Shown here in pieces: positions 49,969 through 60,801 of a stretch of 64,000 nucleotides of DNA; position 1 is the first letter of the stretch; every line of letters starts with the position of its first letter. The notes beneath the pieces were generated by a model. It was not told where the DNA came from and searched no databases. It saw nothing but the letters and a program-made list of their open reading frames with translations. The position numbers and the translations under genes are program-made. The DNA is from Paragonimus skrjabini miyazakii (lineage: Eukaryota; Platyhelminthes; Trematoda; Plagiorchiida; Troglotrematidae), in assembly GCA_014338405.1 (NCBI GenBank), contig JTDE01000319.1, positions 4,674 through 68,673 on the forward strand, given 5' to 3'.

Positions 49969-51765
49969 CTGTTGTATACATCTTAGCTGGTAAGCAAGCA
50001 ACAGATCAGTAGGACCAAATATGTGGGCTGTAGTAATCTTGCATAAATAGGGAGGCCTGTCACAATTCATGTGTATAACATAGCAAATCAATACCCAGTT
50101 GAGAGATTGATTGGGGCATGCGATGTTTACTAAAATAATTTACGAAGTAATTCATTGTACAGGTGGTAAGAATGAGAAATGTTATTGTACACTGCTGTCT
50201 TATTACAAAGCAGCAGGAGCTTTGCTTTGCTCATACTTTGATCAATCTCATAAAAGTAAACCTCATTTACAGGTTGCATTTCCCATTTACTCGTAAATAG
50301 TGCATTCATTTCAGCAAGTTGAATGACGCGCCCGTTATCTGGTATTCGACCGTCCTTAAACGGGGAGTCATAATATACAGATCATGGGGTAAAAACTGAA
50401 TGTCCGCATCGAGCACTATATCCTCCAGCCATGTTGAGAGAAGCTGATGAAGAGAAATTTGATAATTGCACTTCAGATTACGACTGGATTATTGATTGTC
50501 AACCTGGACTCGAATGATGTATTCAGAAGTGAACGGGTTGCATTTGACCGAAATAGCAGCAACGGCAGAAAATCGGAATTCTTTCTGAGCTAATTCAGTA
50601 TCAAACAAAACAAAACAACACTAATAAAGAACATCATCTAACATCGGAGGCTTATTGACCAGGAATTTAAGTAGCTGATTGAACTAACAATTTCGTCTGA
50701 CGGGGTTCCATTGTATGATACAACCACATGATTCTGTTTGTCCCAGAAACCATAGGAACCCTAACCATGATGTGTAGACTATGTCAGTGCATAAGGAGTT
50801 ATGCTGTTGTGAATTGCCAATGTATCGCAATGTAGGCTGATGACCAGGTAACTATTGTCTTAATGCATGACTGACTTATGTTAATCGTTTAAACGGTACT
50901 AAATATGGACAGACAAATCAACCTTGCCTACACCCTCTCTCGAGAGCAGAACAGGTTACTTGGCTAATTAATTCCACTAAATGAAACCAGATAACTCTGT
51001 ATTTAAAATGCTCACGGCGGAGAATTCAAGAGTGGTTGAAAGTCTTTTATTGCCTGATAGGTTACTAGAATATTATCTTAACGAATTCCCAAACTGTATT
51101 CACAATAAAAAATACACCTAATATGCAGTAACGAATGTACAACCATAAGCATTCGTAAAAACAAACGAATTGGTTATGCAAGGACAGAATGTGAAAAACA
51201 GTTGTTTTACACTTGAATATATCCTAGATGTTATGAGGGAAGTAAACATAGGACTAAACTTCTTCCTTGTTCTTTTTGGCGTCGTAAACCTTGTGCAGTT
51301 AAAGATTTGTGACAGCCCGTTTATTTGATGATGTGCAAGATTGACCCACAATACACTATGACGCCACGGTTCAAGTGGGCACTTGATTACAGCGTGACAA
51401 TGAACTGATTGACCTCATTAACCACCCGTGCCCCGTTTACCTCTTTAATGACACCCCGTAAAATTTGCGATATAAATGTGATGGTTACAATCCAATGTGA
51501 CAGTGTCGCAGTCAATAGTGGGCCTGCATCCGCTGAACTCTTTCACTCCTGTTTACTCCATCTGACTTCAATCTTCTATCTGCTATATGGATAACCTCAT
51601 ATACTTTGGAATGGCCGTCATCGCCATTGTTACTATAGTGGGGCTTGTCTTTTACGAGGGGACTTTGCCTCCGATTGCAAAACTGTTTACGATATAGGTG
51701 TCTAGATCATAGCAGGATCCTCAGAAATTGTAAACAGTAGGTAATATTCATTTTTTCAGCCCCTT
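49969..51765. other. Unassigned sequence
   Basis: Nothing recognised; no open frame above 80 codons. Confidence 0.4.
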
Positions 51766-51945
51766 TGAAGAAAAAAACAACAATGGTGAAAAAAAAAACC
51801 GTAAGAACCTTGCCAACCAAAATTTCAAGGCCAAACAACGAACTTAAACAAAAGGGCCAACCTAAAATCACCCAAATAAACCGGAAAAAAACCAAAAAAA
51901 ACTAAAAAAAACCGTAAACGGCAAACCGCAACCTTTATGTGTTGA
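51766..51945 (+). repeat. T-depleted A/C-rich low-complexity block
   Basis: About 180 bp almost without T on the plus strand, with many A runs and repeats of forms like AAAAAACC and CCAAC. It is unlike anything else in the window. It may be a degenerate simple repeat or a stretch of poor base calls. Confidence 0.6.
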
Positions 51946-52193
51946 GAACAGGTACCGTTGAACCACCTTATAACAGAATTTCGCTTATAATAGAACTTCA
52001 TTACAGCGACATTTATATGAGTTATACTACGTCCTCTATCAAAAAGGGACGTTTGAACTGAGTTTGTCTGTACTGACTAATAGCTGGTGAGATTGTGGAT
52101 GAGATCCTGGGATCATGAAGACGCAAATCCAGACAACGTGAACGGAACTAACCGTACACGGCGGTGCTTCGAGAAAACGTTTGCTTAATCAAA

Positions 52194-52367
52194 CTGCCCT
52201 GGAACTGATAACAGTCCTTGTTTTGTGTAAACCCAATCGTTGATTGTTTCTATTGTTGTTGCTATCCGCATGCCCTATATAGTCCAACGTTTTACGTTCG
52301 TAACTGAAGAGAGTAAACGAAATGTTAACATCTTGCGACGTATGTCTTCTATCGGTACTGGTGAATT
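52194..52367 (+). repeat. Solo PLE terminal repeat (pLTR), copy 3
   Basis: Nearly identical by eye to 60787-60960 and to the reverse complement of 59898-60071. It starts CTGCCCTGGAAC and ends GGTGAATT. There is no endonuclease coding sequence upstream, so this is a 5'-truncated PLE reduced to its terminal repeat. It contains a hammerhead ribozyme at 52293-52342. The 62-codon frame across it is a by-product. Confidence 0.85.
52293..52342 (+). ncRNA. Type I hammerhead ribozyme in PLE repeat, copy 3
   Basis: Core CTGAAGA (52304-52310) and GAA (52319-52321). Stem II is a single G-C pair (52311/52318) closing AGTAAA. Stem III is ATG/CAT (52322-52324 with 52329-52331) around TTAA. The predicted cleavage-site base is C 52332. 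Stem I pairs TCGTAA (52298-52303) with TTGCGA (52333-52338), six pairs including one G-U, then, past a bulged T, TACG with CGTA, four more pairs. Every required core base is present (CUGANGA, GAA, U-H). Of the three copies this has the best stem I. The weak stem II is the main doubt about activity. Confidence 0.7.
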
Positions 52368-54379
52368 AATCAGACTAGTTTTGTATTCATTACGTTGTTC
52401 ACACAAATTACCAAGGATTTGTATATAGACTATGCAAAAACGTTTATTCGCATATGTTGGTTGTATGTGTTACAATTTATTTGACCATTATTCGTTTGAA
52501 CATTGATTCTGTTTTCAAATAACTGTGAAATTCTTCCCGTACACAAGATGAGTGGCACATCTTGGTAAAATATGAGAACATTACTCAAAACAAGCATATA
52601 CAAAACGTACTATTCAGAGACATTGGGTACAACAGCACTGTTGGGACCATTAGTGAACTAGGGCCTTCAGTAACAATTTCGTTAATATTCTGTAGTTATA
52701 GTCAATATTGCGTAAGAATAGACAAAAACATGGAATAACCGCGACAGAATTTCCCGGATATCAAGTGTATTATGTACCAAGTTGTGATAGGCAAAACATT
52801 TCCAACCGATTCAGAGTCCTACAGAAAATTTGTTTGAGACTCCTCTAATCCGCACTAAATTCTACGCCCCTTTGATTCACTGTAAATGCAATCTCGGTGT
52901 GCGCTGCTTTGTTTTTATCATAATAACAAACAAAATACCAGCAATTTAGTGTGAAATTGATGAAAATTCTACGTTATCTCTTGTTTGCATATCACATTTA
53001 AGATATATAATCTTCCATGGCTGTTGAAAATGTCAAAGTCTATTTTCTGGTTGACTGGCCCGAGCAAAATCTCCCCCACTTCATCAACGTTTGTCTGTCG
53101 CCGAAATAATAATTGACTTCACTTCGGAACAACGCAATGTACAATGATGATTGCGTTGAACATTGCTTCTCATCAAAACATAGCCCGAGTTACTGTCCTC
53201 AAAATTTGCACCGGAAGCGAGTTCGCTCACACTCTGATTAGAATGTAAAATGTGGCTAACATTGTAGGCTGAGTTTTTGAGTAGCTTCATTTGTGCAGAA
53301 ATTTTATGTGCTGACAAAAATGAAAATTACAATTTGCAATGATTCTTACGGCTTTGGAATGAGAACTTTAATGAGGTCAAGCACATGCAAAATGTGCAGC
53401 CAGAATTTTAGTCCACACGACAAAGAAACACCTGACTGAATAAGTGTTCGTTTTATTCAAACATGAGAGCTTTTGTGTGTCATCCATCGTTTACGTCATC
53501 AAATTAACACATTGTTATCAAAGAACCAAATAGGTTTAATAACTCTACCAATTCCATTATTTTCCAGGAAATTTCTTCTAAGCACAAACATTCGTAGACT
53601 GGGATATCGAGCAATATGAGGTAACCCAATTCAAGCCCTAAAATACTCATATCGGAAAACGGCATAGTGAGTGTCGTAGTCTTCTCTTATGGAGTCCCTC
53701 AAACAGCAACCTTAAAGCTTAAATATACTGGTTTTATTCTATTCTGTAGGGCTCAATGTTCAGAACCGTAGGGAAACCAACTCTGAGTCACGGCCACAAA
53801 TCACAATACTGGCCCTAGTTTAGTTCAGCCCGGGATTTTTATCGACTTAGTAGTATGATATGAAATCTAGAGATCTGTCTATGCACAACGGTGGAAAACT
53901 TCCTGGTCTGGAAATAATGATCATCCTACGCCACACATGATTCATGGGAACACAAGTTTTTTGCACTCTAAAGAAACTGGCGGTGTTCGACTAGCTACAT
54001 TACTTGACCTCTATTTTGCTTACATACATATGGATTTTACCTTGGCAAATTACATTAACTACAGTCTATTTACTCAATAAAGTCCTAACTTACCGCGTGA
54101 CAAATCTTTGGACAATAAAGGTAGAACAAATGAGGTTGCGCCGTAGCACTAGCCATGTAACGGTTTTTGGGGTAATAATGTAAACAACGAACCTGTGTCT
54201 TCTAGGCCATTAAGAAGATAGAACTCTTGGCAGCACTGCAGCTGATCGACCCGTGACCTTATGACGATTAGCGGTATATATACAGTGCAAACAAATTATT
54301 TGACTTAACGATGTATTCCCCTCATTTATATCAAATATATCTTCAGTAGTGAAGATTCATGGATTTAAGTTATTTCAAA
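52368..54379. other. Unassigned sequence
   Basis: No gene or repeat recognised. The longest frame is 77 codons. Confidence 0.4.
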
Positions 54380-54590
54380 ATTCAACGCCATCCACACTTG
54401 ATTGCAGTTTTTGCATTCAGATAAGTCTTTCGGCTAGCCCACTTCGAAAGAAAGGACTAGACTTGAATTTCGCTCTTATTAGAGCTCATCAGCAGTGCAT
54501 ATCCTTGTCCGGATCGGAGTTTGCACTCTGAACCTCTTGGTTCTGAGACCAGCATGTTAACCACAACGCCGGCCGAAAGGCATGTCCGAA
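54380..54590 (-). mobile_element. tRNA-derived SINE-like repeat with hammerhead core, copy B
   Basis: Read on the minus strand: tRNA-like head with an A-box region (GGCGTTGTGGTTAACATGC, starting at 54570) and a decayed B box (GAGTGCAAACTCC, 54527-54515). The family segment ACAAGGATATGCACT follows, then a complete hammerhead core, then a tail with TTCGAAGTGGGCTAGC that aligns with copies A and C. The outer ends are estimates. The 60-codon plus-strand frame at 54349-54531 is antisense to the repeat. Confidence 0.65.
54468..54527 (-). ncRNA. Hammerhead ribozyme-like core in SINE copy B
   Basis: On the minus strand: canonical CTGATGA (54492-54486), a perfect 5-bp stem II GCTCT/AGAGC around AATA (54485-54472), then GAAA (54471-54468). 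Upstream, GCACT (54497-54493 region) can pair with AGTGC in the decayed B box, and ATCC with GGAT above it, giving a possible extended stem I. A cleavage site with a convincing stem III could not be fixed; a long downstream stem (CTAGTCC with GGGCTAG) is an alternative stem III. Core and stem II are seen directly. The complete fold is inference. Confidence 0.5.
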
Positions 54591-57500
54591 TGCGAAGGCT
54601 GCGATCACGTAAGGGTGGTGTTCAGTTTAGAGATAATACGGATTAGTTTGTAATGCCATCTATAGCACTGGATGTAGGGATGACTAGCATGACCAAAGAA
54701 ATGAAAATCAACCACTGTGATCTATATGTCATTCACCACAGGCATATTCCAAATAACTTGGTGGTTGATGTCCATTTTATCGATATCTTCTTGTCAAAAA
54801 TGCTTCGGACTTGTGTTCTGGTGTAACTGTCATGCCATATGTGTTATGTTTAGTAAACCTAATTTAATATACATTCCTTAACCCTGAGATTCACATATCT
54901 ATCGGTTATAGCTAATCGCATGGATCTACGTTTATACAAACTTCTTTGGATTGTGCAATTCGGTTTTAATATGCTGGTACTTGCAGACAACATCTTTTGC
55001 TAAAGTGCACTGGAATCGATTCTTGCTTCTGTTAGAGGTCGCGAGGAGTGTATCTCCTTGAGATGTTTGCATGAAGGAGCCTTGCTTAGAAGACCCCTAT
55101 GTTGGATCTTCTCATTGAACTATCTGGATATGGAATACAGTTTATTGGCGTGACCGAGTTTATCACACTGACTTGAAAAAACACCAACAATTGTCAGTGA
55201 CTGGGTTGTTGTTAGCAAGGTACGAATGGCGTAGTGAATGTTTCGACCCGCTTTACGTTTCGGATTAATTTTGCAAGGTATACCTTAACACAACCTGTTC
55301 ACAGAGAGCGATGGCTGAAGTCCGAATTCTTCATAATCGGATCTATCCCAAAATAACAAACCTACCAGACCGTTTATCACTACTAAATAGATCTTGTTGA
55401 ATCAATATTTGCGGATGACTTTCATAAGCTATCTGGTTTTGTAATCTTTGTCTACATAACATTGATTGTATCCTGAGGCTACTTCACGTGAACCGTTAAT
55501 TAGCCCCCAGAAGAACTTGTTTCAGTTTGTCAATTAATTCGAATCATACAAGTGTGAGTTACGTCTGCCAAACGATCGGCATGTCACACCTTGTTTACAT
55601 TGTCTGGAAGTGCGTAGTTACAAGTGTACGATGAATATGGGTATTTGTGGTGAAAATCTACTCCATTCATCATTTATTCAAACCCCGACACAATAAAAGA
55701 TCTAACAAGGGGCCAATCAAAACATCACGTTAAAGATACTACATTAGGATTGGACAACTAGTCTCAATACTATACGTTCTGTTATTCGCCTATTCCTTTG
55801 TTTTGCACCGCACCAATTAACGTACAGTTTGTGACTTTGTATGTGCTGATACGACCAGCCCATGATAGACTGTGACTACTTTAATACTGTTGTGCATCCA
55901 TAATATTGGCTTCTTGTCTCATGAATACTAACTGCTTACTGCAACTAGTACGAGGTCTCCCCCTTATCATTTGCATGAGAAGTTTCAATTCGAGTGCGAT
56001 TTCTAAGGCTATTCGAAGTCCCTAATTCCGAGTACTACAGTATTATATCTAACGATAGCCAGGTACTGGATAACCTGGTCGCTATGGCTGTGGTTACCAG
56101 TAATAGTACTGTTTATGTAGTGCTCCAGCCAACGTAAGTCATTCCGTTTTGCGAAAGTTGAATACAGTACAAATCGCCACAAGTGATAACAGGTCGTAGG
56201 CGGTGAACACACTGAAAAACGTGCGGAATAGAAGTATGTATTTAGCTTATAATCGTCCGATATTATAATGTACGGTATTCGGTCGACTGACAATTATTAC
56301 TTATTTTAATTTGAAACTCTTCCTGCCCTCTAGACAAGTGTGCAGTATTGATGTCAGTAACAGTACAATTTTTATTAATATACACTCGCAGGCCTAGATT
56401 ATTTTATATTCGAAAAGTACACAATAGTCGCATTAATAATATGCACAACGTGATTTTGCCATCGGTCAGTCTTTTAGGTCAGAATTCGGTTCAGGTTGCA
56501 TTATCCACTGAAATGAAAGGCTGATCTTATAGCTTTGGGTGAGGACAACATGTTTGCTTTACCAATATTCGCGGCATTGCTTTCTCAATTCACTTCGACG
56601 TGCATTTGCGAAATCTATCCATAACCAGAGTGTTCAGAGCTCACAACATAACTTACACTGGTGAGAACATTAATCGTTGTGGTGATTGTGCACCAACGCA
56701 TTGCTCATTTGTCTTAGCGACTAATGATGGTTGGTTTAAAAGTACAAGGGATCATGCACTCACAGTTGTTTCAGGTTATGAACTAACTGAATATCTACTG
56801 GAACAGATCAGCGGGTGCCGCATACCAGATTGGACGACGTGCAAACATCCACATTTCAGAAATATGGCATTAAATGGAGAAGTGCATTTTTTATTCATCT
56901 TGTTAACATTCACGTTGTGGTTGCCTAGTTGTTTACTTACTATGCTTGAAGTTAATACGAAACTGTCATTTTGCATATTGCCGTCTAGACGAAAAGGACC
57001 CCACTGTATTCAGGCCGCATCAGGTGCAGGTAACATAATCCGTATTTTTGAACAGGTCACGGGGCATGATTAGTAAATTTAGTCAGGATGTTTTAGTGAC
57101 CAGTGATCGTGTGGCTTCTCTAAGGATCCCGGCTGCAACCGTGTTTTCCCGATTGTCTGTTCTGTACGCATGATTATGTGTACGCCTGCTGCAGGAAGCC
57201 TGACATGAATTAAATACCACTTTCTTCAGTCGTGCAACTAATTGCATGCACCGAATGCTTGCCCTTTTGCTAACGACTCATCTACTATTTCATTCGTCAA
57301 GTTCGTTTAACCCGAACCTTTTCCAGCGTTGCCTAACGCATTCGAAGGTTCCACGCACTTTTTGTTTGCCACACGTTTGTTCGTCACCGAGTGGGCTGTA
57401 GCCCATCTCTTGCTTCTTTTTTTCTTCTCTTAGTTGCTTACGTTGCTCTCGGACTAGGCTAGAGCTAACTGTTTATCGTATTTCCAAACATTGCCGGAAA

Positions 57501-58099
57501 TGTATTGTTTGCTTCCAAACCCTGCCGCAATCTTTTATTTCGAGGCAACTGGGGACTACGTCTCGACTGCACTTCGGGAAAGACGTTTAAATTTTTAGTG
57601 GACAAGGGTCCAGCGCATACCCACTTGCCCACTGCAATCTGTGAAGCATACATCACACATTTCACCGAATTTGTCAATTAAGCAGGAAGTAGCTATTTGG
57701 CTAACATTTAGAACATGAACCAATAGTGAATAAATAATTGACATCCTGTCGTTTTTTCTCATCATACTTAGGAAGTTGTTGTTCCAGAGGCAATGAACCG
57801 CTCAAACAATCTTGTACATGGACTGTAATATTATCCTAACAACCCGAATACTTGCAGTACTCAGTTGTCTACATCGCTGGACAGGATAAAACATTCGGGT
57901 ATTCACAACTGTTATAAACTCATCAATTCGGTTAGCCAGATTCATCCCCGGCTGTAAGTTAATTCACGAAAAAATAATAAAGATTACGTTGTGTGTTCAC
58001 GCGATAGTGTCATGTGACTTGAATAATGGTGCTGATAAAACACGATGCAGAAAGGGGAATAAAACTATGCGATTGCTCAAGTAGAGCTATCAGAATAAG
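54591..58099. other. Unassigned sequence
   Basis: The longest frame is 157 codons (+, 56600-57073), with one hydrophobic stretch (FLFILLTFTLWLP) and no motif; chance is possible. At 57541-57680 a frame with KTFKFLVDKG faintly resembles a gypsy retropepsin start (LVDTG). 57080-57480 is pyrimidine-rich and could be old LTR or leader sequence. Nothing here is firmly identified. Confidence 0.35.
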
Positions 58100-58426
58100 A
58101 TGCAACAAACCTTTACGGGTGCGAACGCTTTAAGAATGCAGACGCGTCTGAAATGGAGATCAAATTTACGTTCGTTTCATCAGTGTCATAGCGTAAGACC
58201 GGATAATAAGCACAGTTGGGTCAAACCACGTGGTGGTCAAGCAACAACGTGGTCACAAAATATGAAGACCCTGACTACACCACTGAGCAACGTGGGTAGA
58301 TGTCGCCTGCCTGGCTGGGGTCCTCGTGATCACTCAAACCGCTGGTTAGAGACGCTATCCGAGATGGCGATGTGTCGCAGTCAATGGCGTACCTGTATCC
58401 ATTCCATTTCCGCTTCTTCCTCTTAG
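58100..58426 (+). pseudogene. RTE-like LINE, C-terminal fragment
   Basis: An open frame of 108 codons. From about residue 45: GGQATTWSQNMKTL, then LPGWGPRD, WLETLSEMAMCRSQWRTC and a short serine tail to a stop. The W....L..A..R..WR pattern is the usual C-terminus of RTE-type polyproteins after the reverse transcriptase. The first 40 residues are not clearly part of the element. It cannot function alone. Confidence 0.65.
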
Positions 58427-58544
58427 TCTTTTCTCAATGATTTTCACCCTTCTTAGTAACGTTTTCTTCTAGGATATTCTACGTCACTGTTGAGGTGAGC
58501 GGCGGCCCCAGCCACAGTACCTTTTGGTCAGGCTCATGGCTGTT

Positions 58545-58569
58545 ATGATGATGATGATGATGATGATGA
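58545..58569 (+). repeat. (ATG)n microsatellite tail
   Basis: Eight ATG units directly after the 3' UTR of the RTE-like fragment. Confidence 0.9.
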
Positions 58570-59897
58570 AAGTTGGCTTAAATGCCGCCTTTGGTCATGG
58601 CAAAAACATCATCATGTTTGGGCCAGTATGAATCATTCAAACATCCAGCGGGGCATCAATCTACTTATGTAAGTTTTGAAATGACCAACAAAGTACTTCC
58701 GTAGTACTTGAGTGAATATATGCCTTCAATTACCAACACTGTGTTTGTCAAACTGTAAATCATATTTAGGTTTTTGCTTCGTGCAATCGAAAGCTCTAAT
58801 TGCATTGTAAGCGCCTGTATTTACGATAAGGCTATTCCTTAGTAGTCTAGTGACTGCAAAAGACGCTTGGCCTGCAAAGTTGTTTATTGCACGATCTCCC
58901 TTACAGGCCATGTTAAGTCATATGACCACGAACACGTATACTCATTAGCACTGCTGATGTGAATTCACACACGTTGAGCAACAGTACATTGTCTTTCGTC
59001 CCGGTGACACGTTCTCCATAGTGCGAACACGCTATTCTGGTAGTCGCTTCTGGTCCACCGTCTTCCTGGTGTGAAGCTTGCTTCTGTTGTTTTCGACTGC
59101 ACGCACTATACTACTCACAAACGAGACTACTTTTTATACTCTAGCAGTATACCGCTAATCAGAACTAAAAAATGATCAGTCAGATATCTTCTGTGAATCC
59201 AATTAGGGACCACTTATCAAATGGAAATGACGCATCTGAAAAGTAGAAATAACTATGATAAAAACGGATAGTTATTCAGCATCACCCCTAATCGGTCGTG
59301 ATTTGCGCATTTAGGTAAAAATTCCAACCAAATACTGTCGATAAGAGACGTTATATTTTATCCTCCCTCGTCCCAAAATTCATTAGTTGCGTACGACTGT
59401 GACTCCAAATGAAGCCGTTTTGCATTTTGTATAAATCAACATAATCTGTTATTTAGGGTAGCACTATTCTTGTATATATTCTTGTATAACCAATGTGCCG
59501 AGGCCTGGATATATTTCTGAGCCGTGGCATTTGGTCAGAGTTTACCAGACCACTTGTGTGTTCAGTTTATTCATTTTCTATCCAATTTGGCTTACAACAA
59601 CCACTGGCAAACTGAAATTTCTTTCACAGCTCTTGGGTTCTTAAAGAACAGAGCATCATCAAAAAGAACGCTGTTATAACGAACATATCTGCACCACAAC
59701 TGAAATATGTCCCTATTATAACTTGGCTGACGTTACGATTATTTATTTAATTTGACCATGACTTTACGACGAAGGTATTGTGTCATGTGCCAATGTTGTT
59801 CTGGTTCAGTTCGTAAATCTGTCTCATTTTTCTTTTCCAGAAATAATAAACACCAACACACCAGTAGACACATTCTTCGACTAAATGTGACAAAATG
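58570..59897. other. Unassigned sequence
   Basis: Flank between the RTE tail and the PLE. Nothing recognised. Confidence 0.4.
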
Positions 59898-60077
59898 AAT
59901 TCACCACTAACGATAGAAGACATACGTCGCGAGATGTTAACATTTCGTTTACTCTCTTCAGTGACGAACGTAAAACATTGGAATATATAGGACATGATGA
60001 TAGCAACAACAATAGAAACAATCAACAATTGGGTTTATACAAAACAAGGAATGTTATCAGTTCCAGGGCAGACAAAC
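59898..60077 (-). repeat. PLE terminal repeat (pLTR), inverted left copy
   Basis: Reverse complement of 60781-60960 with few differences. Read on the minus strand it starts GTTTGTCTGCCCTGG and ends GGTGAATT. The 81-codon minus-strand frame across it is a by-product of the repeat. Confidence 0.85.
59923..59972 (-). ncRNA. Type I hammerhead ribozyme in PLE repeat, inverted copy
   Basis: The minus strand has CTGAAGA, a one-pair stem II, GAA, stem III ATG/CAT around TTAA, and cleavage predicted between 59933 and 59932. Stem I has the same bulged geometry as at 52293-52342, but with a C-C mismatch at its second pair. It is antisense to the endonuclease transcript. Confidence 0.65.
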
Positions 60078-60108
60078 ATTTGCACCAATCTCTTATAAAC
60101 AAGGTCTC

Positions 60109-60801
60109 GTGAGAACCCTGTTTCATAGAGCCCGGGAGATATGCACCGATGACTGCTTGCAAGTAGAGGAAGAGAGATTAGAGAAAGCGTTGCTCGCGAA
60201 CGGCTATCCTGAGAAGTTCATCGATGTTCACAACCAGAAAAGACTGATCAAGACTGCCGTGAGTACGGTCCCAAAGAAGCAGGTCTTTTTGAACCTCCCT
60301 TTCAAAGGCGATCATATCAAAACTGATGTAAGTCAAAAATTACAGTCTGCTCTAACTCGTACATACCCGGAGGCTGAATTGCGGTTGCTACCCGCAACTA
60401 GGAGCGTTGCTCAGCTTATTCACAATCGTGTTCTACCGAAATGTTCTGTCTCACATGTAATCTATCAGTTCACTTGCAGTTGCGGTGACGTCTATATCGG
60501 CAGAACAGATCGGTGCCTACGACAAAGAATGGCTGAACATATGCCCAAGTGGTTGGTGTGCGCCATGACTCAACAGGCAATGGCAACAGAACGAGAGAGA
60601 CGAAATCCGAACTCATCCATAGCAAAGTACATCATGGAAATAGGTCACGTTGTTGACCCCGCCAATTCGTTTCGTGTGTTGTTGCGTAATCGGAATCCGA
60701 AGTTGCTTGCCTTCTCCGAAGCTATGCTAATCAATACTCGCCGTCCGGTCCTATGTGTGCATAAACTGTTGACTCATGCAGTTTGTCTGCCCTGGAACTG
60801 A
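60109..60801 (+). CDS. Penelope-like element GIY-YIG endonuclease (RT-less fragment)
   Basis: An open frame of 230 codons, the longest gap-free one in the window. It is the C-terminal third of a PLE polyprotein. Residues 1-110 are the RT-endonuclease linker (VRTLFHRAREICTDD, FLNLPFKGDHIKTDVS). The GIY-YIG domain starts at VIY (117-119), then CSC (123-125), VYIGRT (128-133), the Arg-rich RCLRQRMAEH (135-144), H180, and a likely catalytic Glu in AFSEAMLIN (201-209). The frame ends LCVHKLLTHAVCLPWN with TGA inside the right terminal repeat. The start is a GTG chosen by the frame limits; the frame is open further upstream (SYKQGL) into the left repeat junction, so there is no natural start. With all signature residues intact and no stops, this copy looks younger than the relic at 39.7 kb. 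Its role would be nicking target DNA for PLE insertion. Confidence 0.85.
   Translation: MRTLFHRAREICTDDCLQVEEERLEKALLANGYPEKFIDVHNQKRLIKTAVSTVPKKQVFLNLPFKGDHIKTDVSQKLQSALTRTYPEAELRLLPATRSVAQLIHNRVLPKCSVSHVIYQFTCSCGDVYIGRTDRCLRQRMAEHMPKWLVCAMTQQAMATERERRNPNSSIAKYIMEIGHVVDPANSFRVLLRNRNPKLLAFSEAMLINTRRPVLCVHKLLTHAVCLPWN

Larger units (their letters stand above)
58100..58569 (+). mobile_element. 5'-truncated RTE-like LINE 3' end with (ATG)n tail
   Basis: The C-terminal coding piece (to 58426), a 3' UTR of about 120 bp, and an (ATG)n tail at 58545-58569. Short tandem-repeat tails instead of poly-A are typical of RTE-clade elements. It differs in sequence from the LINE at 18-22 kb, so it is a second family. 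The 5' boundary is not visible. Confidence 0.65.

Noticed and set aside
50444..50457. CTGATGA followed closely by GAAA
   Set aside because: Only three bases separate the two boxes, so there is no stem II.
56600..57073. 157-codon frame as a membrane protein gene
   Set aside because: One hydrophobic stretch only, no motif, no splice context; length is possible by chance in this much sequence.
59783..60028. 81-codon minus-strand frame, similar to 60731-60967
   Set aside because: Similarity comes from the PLE terminal repeat, not from a gene.
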